Shown here in pieces: positions 11,436 to 21,351 of a stretch of 64,000 nt of DNA. The stretch is from contig CAVZFQ010000013.1 of NCBI GenBank assembly GCA_963774625.1, forward strand, positions 1,054,001-1,118,000, given 5' to 3'. Both the position numbers and the translations under genes were made by a program. Origin of the DNA: VAXT01 sp963774625 (GTDB lineage Bacteria; Actinomycetota; Thermoleophilia; Gaiellales; Gaiellaceae). Position 1 is the first letter of the stretch; every line of letters starts with the position of its first letter. The notes under the pieces are model-generated. The model saw only the letters and a list, made by a program, of their open reading frames with translations, was not told the origin of the DNA and ran no database searches.

Positions 11436-12204
11436 CGCCGGCGCGCTCGGCCGAGCGGAGGCCGCGCAGCGCCCAGAGCCCGAGCGCGAACGCGAGGCCG
11501 GTCGCGATCAGGAACGCGAGGCCCACGTCGGTGGGCGAGCCTGCGATCAGGCTCCGGCCCGCCTCCAACAGGTGAGTCACCGGGTTGACCGATGCGACCG
11601 CCTCGAGCCAGCCGCTCAGCAGGTCGAGGGGCACGTAGACCGGTGCAAAAAAGAGCGCCAGGAACACCGGAAGCTGCATGATCGGTCCCGCCTGGACCGT
11701 GCGGAGCCGCATCGCGACTCCGGTCGCCCAGAGCGTTCCGGCGAGGCTGAGGATCAGCGCAAGGACGTAGAGCGCGAACACGTCGACACCGTTCCCGCCG
11801 ACGTTCATTCCCGCCACGAGCGCGACGACCGTGAGCAGCGTCGCCGTCAGCGACCACCGCACGACTGCCGCGATCGCGTAGCCGGCGATGATCCCGCTTC
11901 GCCGCGGCGCCGCCAGCATGAGGCGCCGTGCGAATCCGAACTCGAAGTCGCGCGCCACGCCGAAGCCCGTGAAGACCCCTCCGAACGCAGCCGATTGCAG
12001 CAACACGAACACGAACTGGAACGCCGTGTACCCGGGCGGGAAGTCGAAGCCCGGGATGTTGTCCACGCGCGAGAGCCCGCCTGCGAAAGCGGTGAAGAAG
12101 AAGAGCGGGAAGATCAGCCCCGGAAGCAGGAGCGAAGGGGTCGTGAAGACGTTGTGCACGACGCGCCAGGCGACAGCGAAAGCAACAGACCAGAACGAGC
12201 TCAT
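11431..12204 (-). CDS. ABC-2 type transporter permease
   Basis: 257 residues with about six membrane segments, starting MSSFWSVAFAVAWRVVHN. It contains the ABC-2 pattern of a long first loop (IPGFDFPPGYTAFQFVFVLL), a glycine-rich second helix, and the late NPVTHLLEAGRSLIAG motif that is typical of DrrB/NodJ-like permeases. It starts in an ATGA overlap with the upstream permease, so the two are translationally coupled. With the ATPase at 12972-13946 it forms a three-gene exporter, probably for a drug-like or lipid-like compound; the substrate cannot be told from sequence. Confidence 0.88.
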   Translation of the reverse strand: MSSFWSVAFAVAWRVVHNVFTTPSLLLPGLIFPLFFFTAFAGGLSRVDNIPGFDFPPGYTAFQFVFVLLQSAAFGGVFTGFGVARDFEFGFARRLMLAAPRRSGIIAGYAIAAVVRWSLTATLLTVVALVAGMNVGGNGVDVFALYVLALILSLAGTLWATGVAMRLRTVQAGPIMQLPVFLALFFAPVYVPLDLLSGWLEAVASVNPVTHLLEAGRSLIAGSPTDVGLAFLIATGLAFALGLWALRGLRSAERAGA

Positions 12205-12920
12205 GTCCTCGTCAACCTCAGCCTCAGCGCCCACGACGACGCCGCGATCGCGAGCAGCCCCATCGTGGCCGCGATGCCGAAACCGAGGAGCAGCGCCTGC
12301 GCGTCCCAGCCCGTGATGATCAGGCTCCGGATGCCCTCGATCAGGTACGACACCGGATTGAGCGTCGCCACGGTCCGGAACCAATCGGTCTCGATCAGGT
12401 TCCGCGGGAGGTTCATCGAGGAGAGGAAGAGCAGGACGAAGAGAAGGGGGAAGAGCCCCTGCACGGCCTCGCCGGACCCGGTTCGGAGCGCGAAGAACGC
12501 TCCCAGTGCACCGAACGAGATGGCGATCAGCGTCGCCAGCGCCAGCAGCACGAATGCGCCCGCGACGCCTGTCTCGAGCCTGACGCCGAAAGCAAGCCCG
12601 ATCGAGAGATAGAAGACGGCCTGCACGAGGCCCAGCAGGGCGATTCCGCCCAGCTGTCCAGCGATGAGCGCCGCACCGCGCATCGGGGTCAGCGCGAGGC
12701 GGTTGAGGAAACCGATCTGGATGTCCCGCGCCAGGTCGGTCCCCACGTTCATCGTCGCGAAGAGCGCGCCCTGGATGAACGGGAAGGCGAGGAAGAAGGC
12801 GAGGAACGAGTCGGACGGGAAGCCCGGAAGCTGTGTCGCCGCGCTCAGGCCCGCGGAGGTGACTGCGAGCAGCGCGATCGGAAAGATGAACGGGAAGGCG
12901 ATGTTCGCGGGCTGGCGCAC
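12201..12920 (-). CDS. ABC-2 type transporter permease
   Basis: A 239-residue ABC-2 permease with six hydrophobic segments and the C-terminal NPVSYLIEGIRSLIITG motif paralogous to the next gene. The GTG at 12920 is the only usual start in the frame, but the sequence upstream (QSIRTVRQPANIAFPF) reads like genuine N-terminal cytoplasmic sequence back to the stop codon of the ATPase gene. The true start may therefore be a rare codon, or a small sequence error may hide an overlap with the ATPase. The stop overlaps the following permease start by 4 bp. Confidence 0.85.
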   Translation of the reverse strand: MRQPANIAFPFIFPIALLAVTSAGLSAATQLPGFPSDSFLAFFLAFPFIQGALFATMNVGTDLARDIQIGFLNRLALTPMRGAALIAGQLGGIALLGLVQAVFYLSIGLAFGVRLETGVAGAFVLLALATLIAISFGALGAFFALRTGSGEAVQGLFPLLFVLLFLSSMNLPRNLIETDWFRTVATLNPVSYLIEGIRSLIITGWDAQALLLGFGIAATMGLLAIAASSWALRLRLTRT

Positions 12921-12971
12921 GGTGCGGATCGACTGACCGCCGCGCGATGTGACCGACCTGAGCGGCGAGGC

Positions 12972-13946
12972 TCACTCCTCCTGCTCAGCCTCCTCGGCTG
13001 CGCCTTCCAGCGAGCGGCCGGTCTTGGCGAGGAAGACGTCGTCGAGGCTCGGCGCGTGCAGCTGGAGGTGCTCCACCTCGACCCCTGCGGAGTCGAGCGC
13101 GCGGACGACCTCGGCGAGCTCATGCGCGCCGTGCTCGAGCCGGACGGCAACGCCTTTGGGCGAGCCGCCCGTCGACTCGCCGAAGCGCTCGAGGATGCGG
13201 GCGACCGCGGCGGGGTCGGCGCCGTCGCGGGGAATCGCCTCGACGGTCGGGCGGCCGATCTCCGCCTTCAGCGCGCTCGGCGTCCCCTCCGCGACGATCT
13301 TGCCGTGGTCGATGATGCCGACGCGATCCGCGAGCACGTCGGCCTCTTCGAGGTACTGCGTGGTGAGGAAGACGGTCACGCCGTCGTCCTTCGCGAGGCG
13401 TGCGACTTCCTGCCAGAGCGCAGACCGGCTCTGGGGGTCGAGGCCGGTCGTGGGCTCGTCGAGGAAGAGGATGGAGGGCCTGTGTGCGAGCGCGAGCGCG
13501 AGGTCGAGCCGGCGCTTCATGCCGCCCGAGTAGCCGTTCACCTTGCGGTCGGCGGCCTGGGTCAGGCCGACACGGTGGAGCAGCTCGTCGGCGCGGGCCG
13601 GCCGCTCGCGGCGTGGGAGGCCGTGCAGCGCGGTCTGTAGCCGGATGTGCTCGCGGCCGGTGAGGAGCCCGTCGAGGGCCGCTTCCTGCAGGGCTGCGCC
13701 GATCGCAGAGCGGACCTTCGGCCCCTCCTTGACGATGTCGTAGCCGGCCACGCGCGCCGTGCCGGAAGTCGGTGGCAGCAGCGTCGTCAGCATGTGCACG
13801 GTGGTCGACTTGCCCGCACCGTTCGGCCCGAGGAAGCCGTAGATCTCGCCGGGCGCGACCGTGAGGTCGATCCCGTCGACGGCGTGGATGCCGCCCTTGA
13901 ATGTGCGAACGAGGCCCTTGGCCTCGATTCCGTGCTCCGCCCTCAC
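12972..13946 (-). CDS. ABC exporter ATP-binding protein (daunorubicin-resistance type)
   Basis: 324 residues. Walker A GPNGAGKST, Q-loop region IGAALQEAALDGLLTG, signature YSGGMKRR, Walker B ILFLDEPTTGLD and switch TTQYLEEAD are all intact. The C-terminal 90 residues carry the DrrA-like regulatory region ending SLDDVFLAKTGR. It energises the two ABC-2 permeases downstream. The GTG at 13946 gives MRAEHGIEAKG; the GGAGG upstream is only one base from it, so the start is uncertain by a few codons. It lies 7 bp after the FMN reductase gene on the same strand. Confidence 0.9.
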   Translation of the reverse strand: MRAEHGIEAKGLVRTFKGGIHAVDGIDLTVAPGEIYGFLGPNGAGKSTTVHMLTTLLPPTSGTARVAGYDIVKEGPKVRSAIGAALQEAALDGLLTGREHIRLQTALHGLPRRERPARADELLHRVGLTQAADRKVNGYSGGMKRRLDLALALAHRPSILFLDEPTTGLDPQSRSALWQEVARLAKDDGVTVFLTTQYLEEADVLADRVGIIDHGKIVAEGTPSALKAEIGRPTVEAIPRDGADPAAVARILERFGESTGGSPKGVAVRLEHGAHELAEVVRALDSAGVEVEHLQLHAPSLDDVFLAKTGRSLEGAAEEAEQEE

Positions 13947-13953
13947 GCCTCCA

Positions 13954-14526
13954 CTATGCCGCTTGCATGGCAGTTCCCGTGCGGGCGACGTGGGCAAGCC
14001 CGCCGAGCAGGCTCTCGAGGGCGGCCTGCGTCTCCTCGTTGGTGAGGCGTCCGTCGGCGTCGAAATGCTCCCAGGCAAGGGGAATCGCCACTTCCGGATC
14101 GTCGAGCACGTGGGCGCCGGGGAAGAGCAGCGCTTCCCGAACCTGCTGCTGGGCGCGCCGTGTGCCGCCGCGGCCGGTCGAGGCGCCAACGACCCCGACG
14201 GGCTTCCAGCGGAGCACGGAGGCGAGGGCCGGCCTCGACAGCCAGTCGAGAGCGTTCTTGAGGACTCCCGAGGTTCCGCGGTTGTACTCGGGGGTGGCCA
14301 GGAGCACCGCGTCGGACTCGCGCACGGCGCGCCGCAGGTCCGCGACCGCATCGGGATCTCCGGCTGCCTCCACGTCACCGTCGTAGAACGGGATGGGGGA
14401 GAGGTCGAGCTCGGTGAGCTCGATCCCGTTCGACGGTGCCAGCTCGCCCGCCGCGCGCAGGAGCGCACGGTTGTACGAGCCTGCGCGGAGGCTGCCGGAG
14501 ATCCCGAGGATGCGGACCGGGGTCAT
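13954..14526 (-). CDS. NADPH-dependent FMN reductase family protein
   Basis: A 190-residue flavodoxin-like protein. The phosphate-binding loop GSLRAGSYNRALL lies near residues 9-21, the conserved TPEYNRGTSGVLKNALDW block at about 78-95, and GVVGASTGRGG follows. Members reduce FMN, quinones, chromate or azo compounds with NAD(P)H. The start ATG shares one base with the TAA stop of yceI (TAATG), so the pair is translationally coupled and probably under the same MarR-type control. A role in electrophile or quinone stress fits the context. Confidence 0.9.
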   Translation of the reverse strand: MTPVRILGISGSLRAGSYNRALLRAAGELAPSNGIELTELDLSPIPFYDGDVEAAGDPDAVADLRRAVRESDAVLLATPEYNRGTSGVLKNALDWLSRPALASVLRWKPVGVVGASTGRGGTRRAQQQVREALLFPGAHVLDDPEVAIPLAWEHFDADGRLTNEETQAALESLLGGLAHVARTGTAMQAA

Positions 14527-15026
14527 TACTGGCGGATCGCCGTGATCTCGGCTGTGATCTCGACCCGCGTCGGGCCCCACTCGAGGTCGCCGCTGACGCG
14601 GAAGAGGAGGCGGTCGGTCCCGTCGGCGGAGCCGATTCCGTGCAGCTTCACGTCGAGCTCGACCTCGACCGGGATCTCCTTGATCGTCAGCTCGCCGCGG
14701 AGCTTGTAGCGATCGCCCTCGACGTGCTCGACGGCGGTCGACTCGAACCGGATCTCCGGGTAGCGCGTCGTGTCGAGCAGGTCGGCGGTGCGCAGGTGCG
14801 CGTCGCGCTGCTCGTTGTCGCTGTTCACGCTCGACGTCTGGACGACGCCGGCCAGGCGCTGCTCGTCGCCCTCGAGGGTGCCCTCGAAGTCGGTGAAGCG
14901 GCCGCTGACCGACTTGGCGAGGCTCTCGACGTCGATGACGTCGAAGCGGATCGCCGAGTGGACGGAGTCGACGCTCCAGGTTCCCGTCGGGACGAGAACG
15001 GACTGTTCGGTCTGGACTGCGGACAT
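14526..15026 (-). CDS. YceI family lipocalin-like protein
   Basis: A 166-residue YceI protein without a signal peptide. Family marks include TGTWSVDSVHSAIRFDV at the start, SVSGRFTDFEGTL, the middle RDAHLRTADLLDTTRYPEI, and a C-terminal RVEITAEI strand. YceI proteins bind isoprenoid or amphiphilic ligands in an antiparallel barrel; the version without signal peptide is common in actinobacteria. It is the first gene of a minus-strand operon with the FMN reductase and possibly the ABC exporter, and is divergent from a MarR gene across a region holding two MarR-like operators. Confidence 0.92.
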   Translation of the reverse strand: MSAVQTEQSVLVPTGTWSVDSVHSAIRFDVIDVESLAKSVSGRFTDFEGTLEGDEQRLAGVVQTSSVNSDNEQRDAHLRTADLLDTTRYPEIRFESTAVEHVEGDRYKLRGELTIKEIPVEVELDVKLHGIGSADGTDRLLFRVSGDLEWGPTRVEITAEITAIRQ

Positions 15027-15054
15027 TTGCTGTGCTCCTTCGGTTGTGGATATA

Positions 15055-15098
15055 CTTGAGCAGTCAACAATCTAGCAGGAGAAGCTTGAGTAGTCAAG
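15055..15098. promoter_or_regulatory. Two MarR-type operator palindromes in a divergent promoter region
   Basis: Two copies of TTGA-N4-TCAA: the first at 15056-15067 (TTGAGCAGTCAA) and the second at 15086-15097, within the 14-bp perfect palindrome CTTGAGTAGTCAAG (15085-15098). Their centres are 30 bp apart, close to three helical turns, so two dimers would bind on one face. The second copy contains the proposed TTG start of the MarR gene. A bound dimer could block both yceI and marR transcription; this is inference from spacing and position. Confidence 0.7.
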
Positions 15099-15556
15099 TA
15101 ACTCAGAAACGTGGTGTGGAGCTCGAGGCCTGGGTGAATTTCCTCCGGGCTCACGCCGCGATGACCAGACAGCTGAGCACCGAGCTGAGCGAGATGCATT
15201 GCCTCACGCTGAACGATTTCGACGTCCTGGCCCAGCTTGCCCGCGGGCCGGGGCACGGGCTGATGCGGTCCGAGCTGGCCGAGCGTGTCCTGTTGACGCC
15301 CTCGGGCATCACACGCCTCCTCGACGGCCTCGAGCGTGCCGGCTACGTCGGCAAGGGCAAATGTCCGACCGATGCACGGGTCACGTACGCCGTTCTCACG
15401 GACGAGGGTCGGGCCAAGCTGCGGGCCGCTTCGAAGACGCATCTCGCGAGCGTGCGCGCGCTGCTGACGGAACGCTTCACCAAGCAGGAGCTGGATCAGC
15501 TGGCCGAACTCCTCGGTCGCCTGCCGATGCGCGGCGACGCCGACTGCGCCGATTGA
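15086..15556 (+). CDS. MarR family transcriptional regulator
   Basis: A 156-residue winged-helix regulator. The HTH covers roughly residues 50-85 (RSELAERVLLTPSGITRLLDGLE), followed by a wing (KCPTDARVTYAVLTDEG). The TTG at 15086 is chosen as start because AGGAGA lies just upstream and residues before it look non-coding; a longer frame back to 15032 would run through the first operator. It is divergent from yceI and likely represses both operons, releasing on binding a small phenolic or lipophilic ligand, as is known for the family. Confidence 0.88.
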   Translation: MSSQVTQKRGVELEAWVNFLRAHAAMTRQLSTELSEMHCLTLNDFDVLAQLARGPGHGLMRSELAERVLLTPSGITRLLDGLERAGYVGKGKCPTDARVTYAVLTDEGRAKLRAASKTHLASVRALLTERFTKQELDQLAELLGRLPMRGDADCAD

Positions 15557-16059
15557 TCGAGCTGCGTCCGATGACGCCGGAGTTTCTCGAGGCGGCTCTG
15601 GACGGGCGCCTCGACGAAGCGGAGCGGCTGATTGGGGTGGAGCTGCCGGAAGATTTTCTGCGGGAGCGCGGCAGACGGTTTTTTGCCATGCGCCTGAAGC
15701 AGATGCGGACGGACGCGCGCTGCCTGGAGTGGTGTCCGCACGCCGTCGTCTCGGAGGGGCGGATGATCGGCCACGCCGGCTATCACGGCCCGCCGGGGGT
15801 CAACGCGAACAACGACGAGACCGCGGTCGAGATCGGCTACGTCATCGAACCGCCGTTTCGTGGCCGCGGCTACGCCACCGCGGCCGCGCTCGAGCTGCTC
15901 CGACGCGCCGAGGAGCGCGGCATCCGGCACTACATCGCGTCGGTCTCGCCGGGCAATGACCCCTCGCTGGCGATCGTCCGCAAGCTCGGCTTCGTCCAGA
16001 CCGGCGAGCGGATGGACGACGAGGACGGCCTCGAGCTCGTCTTCGAGCTAGAGCGCTAA
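15553..16059 (+). CDS. GNAT family N-acetyltransferase
   Basis: A 168-residue acetyltransferase of the RimJ/RimL-like type. Acetyl-CoA motif A is clear (YVIEPPFRGRGYATAA), followed by SVSPGNDPSLAIVRKLGF. The TTG start overlaps the marR stop (TTGA); an in-frame ATG at 15571 is an alternative six codons later. Translational coupling to marR suggests co-regulation. The substrate is unknown. Confidence 0.88.
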   Translation: MIELRPMTPEFLEAALDGRLDEAERLIGVELPEDFLRERGRRFFAMRLKQMRTDARCLEWCPHAVVSEGRMIGHAGYHGPPGVNANNDETAVEIGYVIEPPFRGRGYATAAALELLRRAEERGIRHYIASVSPGNDPSLAIVRKLGFVQTGERMDDEDGLELVFELER

Positions 16060-16125
16060 AACCGCCATGCCTGGGGCAGACCAAACCCCCAAAACCGCGC
16101 AACCAAGCGACCACTTTCCCAACTC

Positions 16126-16138
16126 GGGGTCAGACCCC
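16126..16138. repeat. Dispersed palindrome GGGGTCAGACCCC
   Basis: A 13-base near-perfect palindrome in the intergenic stretch 16060-16172. The same word recurs at 36626, 36711 and 37431, and a variant at 39402. No gene is seen around this copy. Confidence 0.75.
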
Positions 16139-16172
16139 CTTGATAAGGGGCGACTCAATCGTGCTAGGCGGG

Positions 16173-16334
16173 CTAGACCAGGAGGTACAGGGCGAGGCCG
16201 ATCGCCACGATCACCGCGACGAATGCGGCGATCAGGACCGTCATCCCCGAGATGAGGATGAGCGGCGTCGCCTCGTCCTGCCCGCGGTCAGCCTTGCGGG
16301 CGAGCCGGCGTGGAGTCTCGGGCGGTTCGGTCAT
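16173..16334 (-). CDS. Small single-pass membrane protein (53 aa)
   Basis: An ORF of 53 codons from ATG at 16334 to TAG. The first 25 residues are polar and charged (MTEPPETPRRLARKADRGQ), followed by one strong transmembrane helix (LILISGMTVLIAAFVAVIVA, then IGLALYLLV) that ends the protein. Composition and codon use match the neighbours. It lies between the GNAT gene and the sensory operon on the minus strand. I do not recognise a family; a short membrane subunit or tail-anchored peptide is the most that can be said. Confidence 0.6.
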   Translation of the reverse strand: MTEPPETPRRLARKADRGQDEATPLILISGMTVLIAAFVAVIVAIGLALYLLV

Positions 16335-16382
16335 CGACTGGGACCTGCCCGTTTCTGCCCGGTCTAATCAGTGCGATCGCGC

Positions 16383-17851
<1,469 letters not shown>

Positions 17852-17855
<4 letters not shown>

Positions 17856-19012
17856 AGCAACGGCTCCGCTGGGGGCAGGTCTCCGGCGACCGGCAGCTCG
17901 ATCTCGAAGCACGCACCTTCGCCGGGACCGCTCGTGACCTCGATCGTGCCGCCGTGCTCCTTGACGATGCCGTAGGTGATCGAGAGGCCGAGACCGGTGC
18001 CCATCCCGACCTCCTTGGTCGTGAAGAACGGATCGAAGATGCGCTGCTCGAGCCCGGGTGGGATGCCCGGGCCGCTGTCGGAAACCGTGATTCGCACCCG
18101 GTCGTTCTGCGTCAGGGCAGAAGCGAGTCGGATCGTTCTCGTCGGTGCCTCGGCGAGCGCATCTCGCGCGTTCGTCAGCAGGTTGATGACGACCTGCTCG
18201 AGCTGGATCGCATTGCCGAGGACGACGAGCTCGTCCGAGGCGGCTTCGACCTCGACCTCGATCAGTCGCACGCGCAGCTGCTCGTTCATCAGCGAGAGGG
18301 CGCGCTCGAGGATGTCGTCCACCGCGATCGGCTGGAGGCTGATCGGCGCCGCGCGTCCGAACGTCCTCAGGTGCGTGATGATCTCCGTCGCCTTGCGAAC
18401 CTGATCCATCGCCTTCTCGAGATCGGCGACCACCTGCTCCGCGTCGACCTCGCCGAGCACCATCCGGTCGATGACGTTGCCGACGAAGAGGCCGATGTTG
18501 TTCAGCGGGTTGTTGAGCTCGTGGGCGACGCCGGTCGTCAGCTCGCCCAGGGTCGCCAGCTTGGCAGCCTGCACGAGCTGCTCCTGCTTGTCGCGCAGCT
18601 CCTGCTCACGCCGCTCGACGGCCTGCGTGGTCTCACGCAGGTCGTCCATGATGTGGATCATCGCCTTGCGGGTCTCGCCCAGCCGCAGGTTGGACTCATG
18701 CGAGTCCTTGAGGATGTTCAGAAGGGCCCGCCGGGAGTTGTCCAGCCGCTCCGTGTGCTGGGCCAGGCTGCTGCGGTCCTGCTCGTAGTCGGCGAGGATG
18801 TGCAGCATCGCCTTGCGCTGCTCGCCGAGCTTGCGGTTCGACTCGTTGAGGTCGCCCATGATGTGCAGAAGCGCTCGGCGGCGCTCCTCGGCCCGGCGAA
18901 CCCGGAGCTGGAGGTCCTCGACCTGCTGCTGGAGGTGCTCCGGATCTGGATCGGCCGGCGCGAACGCCTCGCCGTTCCCCAGCGGCGGCAGCGCCTCGGG
19001 CTTCGCAGCCAT
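17852..19012 (-). CDS. Histidine kinase with four-fold coiled-coil sensor repeat
   Basis: 386 residues, soluble. Residues about 25-150 form a long coil containing a repeated pattern: RRALLHIMGDLNESNRKL, RKAMLHILADYEQDRSSL, RRALLNILKDSHESNLRL and RKAMIHIMDDLRETTQAV, about 33-37 residues apart. The kinase core follows, with H-box GVAHELNNPLNNI, N-box LINLLTNARDAL, DSGPGIPPG and GMGTGLGLSI. The NNPL H-box is of the NtrB/HisKA class. It overlaps both neighbours by 1-4 bp and is the middle gene of a three-gene sensory operon. The repeated coil probably docks on the PAS protein or stacks kinases in an array; that is inference. Confidence 0.9.
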
Positions 19013-20328
19013 CAGTTCGTGGAGCTCTCGCGCCTTATCTTGGCGAACTCGGCCTGGAGGCTCTCGAGCTCCTTCTCGAGCGCGATCATCTTCAGCTCGC
19101 GGCCGACCACGACCTCTTCGAACTTCTCGAGGTCGAGGATCTTCTCCTGCAGCTCGGTCTTCGAGCGCTCGAGGTCGCTCACGACCTCTTCGTAGGCCCG
19201 CATGTCGCGCAGGATCCCGATCGCGCCGATCACGTTGCCGTCCGAGTCCCGGAGCGCCGAGGCGTTCAGCGTGGTCGGGATGACCTCGCCGGATGCGCTA
19301 CGGGGATTGAGCCGCGCGTTTCGGGTCACCCCGCGCTCGACGACCTCGCGGACGGCGGCGGTGAACTCGAGGGTCTCCTCGGGGCTGATGAAGCGCGAGA
19401 GCGACTGCTCGACGACCTCGTCCTTGCGGAAGCCGAGGAGCTGGGAGACGGCGACGTTCGCCTGCAAAATCTTGCCCTCGAGGTCGGAGACGAATACCGG
19501 GTCGGGCGCGTTCTCGATCAGGCTCTCCGAGTAGGCACGGGCCTTGTCCAGCTCGCGCATGTCGCGGAGCACGCCGATGGCGCCGATCACGTTCCCCTCG
19601 TTGTCGCGGAGGGCCGATGCGTTCAGAGTCGTCGGGATGATCTCGCCGGAGGCACTGCGCGGATTGAGGCGGGCGTTGCGGGTCACGCCTCGCTCGACGA
19701 CCTCTCGGAGAGCGGCGGTGAACTCACGCGTCTCCTCCTCGTCGATGAAGCGCGAGACCGACTGCTCGAGCACCTCGTCGCGGCGGAGGCCGAGCAGCTC
19801 GGCGACTGCGTCGTTCGCCTCGACGATCTTTCCTTCGAGGTCGGAGACGAACACCGGGTCGGGTGCATTCTTGATCAGGCTCTCCGCGTACGCGCGGGCT
19901 TTGTCCAGCTCGCGCATGTCCCGCAGCACCCCGATGGCGCCGATCACGTTGCCCTCGGAGTCGCGCAGGGCGGAGGCGTTGAGGCTCGTCGGGATCACCT
20001 CTCCCGAAGCGCTGCGAGGATTGAGGACGGCGTCGCGCGTCACACCGTGCTCGACGACCTCTTTCAGGGCCGCGGTGAACTCGCGGGTCTCCTCGGCGCT
20101 GATGAAGCGCGAGAGGGACTGCTCGACGACCTCGTCCCGACGGAAGCCGAGCAACTGGGACACGGCGTCGTTTGCCTGGAGGATCTTGCCTTCGAGGTCG
20201 GAGACGAACACCGGGTCGGGGGCGTTCGCGATGATGATGTCCGCGTCGAGCGCGCCACGCACAGGAGCGCCGTTCGGAGCCACGTTCTTTGCCTTCTCAG
20301 AAGGCGGAGTCAGAACCTTCCTGGCCAA
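19012..20328 (-). CDS. Triple-PAS sensory protein with C-terminal coiled coil
   Basis: 438 residues with three nearly identical PAS domains of 119 residues (about 30-145, 149-264 and 268-383). Each has NAPDPVFVSDLEGKI near its start and EGNVIGAIGVLRDMR or close variant at its end. The last 55 residues are a charged coiled coil (EEVVSDLERSKTELQEKIL). There is no kinase, HTH, cyclase or other output domain and no membrane helix. Stop and kinase start overlap (TGATG). It therefore probably senses a cofactor-bound or small-molecule signal and passes it through its coil to the repeat-coil kinase encoded next. The near identity of the three copies means recent duplication. Confidence 0.9.
   Translation of the reverse strand: MARKVLTPPSEKAKNVAPNGAPVRGALDADIIIANAPDPVFVSDLEGKILQANDAVSQLLGFRRDEVVEQSLSRFISAEETREFTAALKEVVEHGVTRDAVLNPRSASGEVIPTSLNASALRDSEGNVIGAIGVLRDMRELDKARAYAESLIKNAPDPVFVSDLEGKIVEANDAVAELLGLRRDEVLEQSVSRFIDEEETREFTAALREVVERGVTRNARLNPRSASGEIIPTTLNASALRDNEGNVIGAIGVLRDMRELDKARAYSESLIENAPDPVFVSDLEGKILQANVAVSQLLGFRKDEVVEQSLSRFISPEETLEFTAAVREVVERGVTRNARLNPRSASGEVIPTTLNASALRDSDGNVIGAIGILRDMRAYEEVVSDLERSKTELQEKILDLEKFEEVVVGRELKMIALEKELESLQAEFAKIRRESSTN
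19150..20230 (-). repeat. Three tandem 357-bp PAS-encoding repeats
   Basis: The block reading ACCGGGTCGG on the plus strand recurs at about 19497, 19854 and 20211, exactly 357 bp apart (119 codons). Similarity is high along the whole unit at DNA level, so the array could expand, contract or be mis-assembled. Confidence 0.85.
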
Positions 20329-20407
20329 GTGTTTCCTCCCGAGTCAACCGCAGGGCGATACCTCGGTCGAATTGTGCCCCCTGTCGGGGAAAGACGCAAT
20401 CTCTCCG

Positions 20408-21277
20408 CTACGAACAGGCTGCTCGACGCGCTTTTGGCAGCGTCGTCTGCGGACGCCACGCGGCGTCGCGCGCGTTTCGAACCACGACCCGCTCCGCGCC
20501 TCCCGCGCTCGGCGCGACGACGATCGCGCCTCCGCGCATGAACGCGAGCTGGCGTCCGCCCGGTGACCACGCCGGCTGCGACTCGGGCTCGCGCGCCGCA
20601 GTGAGCCGCCGCGCCGCGGTGCCGTCGGCGTTCGCAACGGTGACGAACCCGCTGTCGGTGAGCCGGGACGCATAGGCGACGTAGGCGAGCTTGGAGCCGA
20701 CGGGTGACCAGGCCGGCTCGGCTGCATCTCTCACAAGCAGGCTGCGGCCCGTTCCGTCCGCGTTGACGGCGTAGATCCCGCGTACGACGCCCGGTCCTAC
20801 CTCGCGCACCTCCGCGAACGCGATGCGCCGCGAGTCCGGCGACCAGACCGGTCCACCGACCAGCGTCCGAGGCGTGAACTCGGCCGTCGTCCGTCCCGCG
20901 GTCGTCGCGACGATGACCCGGCCGTCAGACGCGTACGCGATCCGCTGGCCGTTCGGGGACCAGGCCGGCTCGGTGCTGCGGCCCGTCCCGAAACGCCTCA
21001 GGACCTTCCCGCGCGCATCCGCGACCAGGATCTGTGACCGGCCGGCGTCGATCTGGCGTGCAAAGGCGACGTAGTACCCCTTGGGCGACCACGAGGGGCT
21101 GCTGTCCTTCCCGCGCGTGAGCCTGAAACGCCGGGAGCCGTCCGCACGGGCGATGCAGAGGCCCGTGGGCTCCGAGGCGCGCGAGTAGGTGAGGAGGGCG
21201 GGCGGCCGCGCCGAGCTCGTCGTGCCGGCGGCGGCGAGAGACACCGCGATCGAGCCGAGGAGAAGGAGTCGCTTCAC
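20408..21277 (-). CDS. Secreted TolB-like beta-propeller protein
   Basis: 289 residues from GTG at 21277. A signal peptide (VKRLLLLGSIAVSLAAAG) leads into six PD40/WD40-like blades, each carrying the motif PxWSPxGxxxAY/F (for example PSWSPKGYYVAFAR, PAWSPNGQRIAYAS, PVWSPDSRRIAFAE). TolB-type propellers are protein-interaction scaffolds in the periplasm or on the cell surface. It follows a terminator, so it is probably transcribed separately from the secreted protein upstream. No specific role can be assigned. Confidence 0.82.
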   Translation of the reverse strand: MKRLLLLGSIAVSLAAAGTTSSARPPALLTYSRASEPTGLCIARADGSRRFRLTRGKDSSPSWSPKGYYVAFARQIDAGRSQILVADARGKVLRRFGTGRSTEPAWSPNGQRIAYASDGRVIVATTAGRTTAEFTPRTLVGGPVWSPDSRRIAFAEVREVGPGVVRGIYAVNADGTGRSLLVRDAAEPAWSPVGSKLAYVAYASRLTDSGFVTVANADGTAARRLTAAREPESQPAWSPGGRQLAFMRGGAIVVAPSAGGAERVVVRNARDAAWRPQTTLPKARRAACS

Positions 21278-21302
21278 CTCGCCCCGGAGAATAACGCGGA
21301 TG

Positions 21303-21330
21303 CAACGGGCCCGCCGGAGCGGGCCCGTTG
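21303..21330 (-). terminator. Hairpin terminator
   Basis: A 12-bp perfect stem CAACGGGCCCGC/GCGGGCCCGTTG with loop CGGA, 22 bp beyond the stop of the secreted protein gene at 21352. It separates that gene from the TolB-like gene on the same strand. Confidence 0.7.
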
Positions 21331-21351
21331 ACACCGGTAGATACGGCTAGA

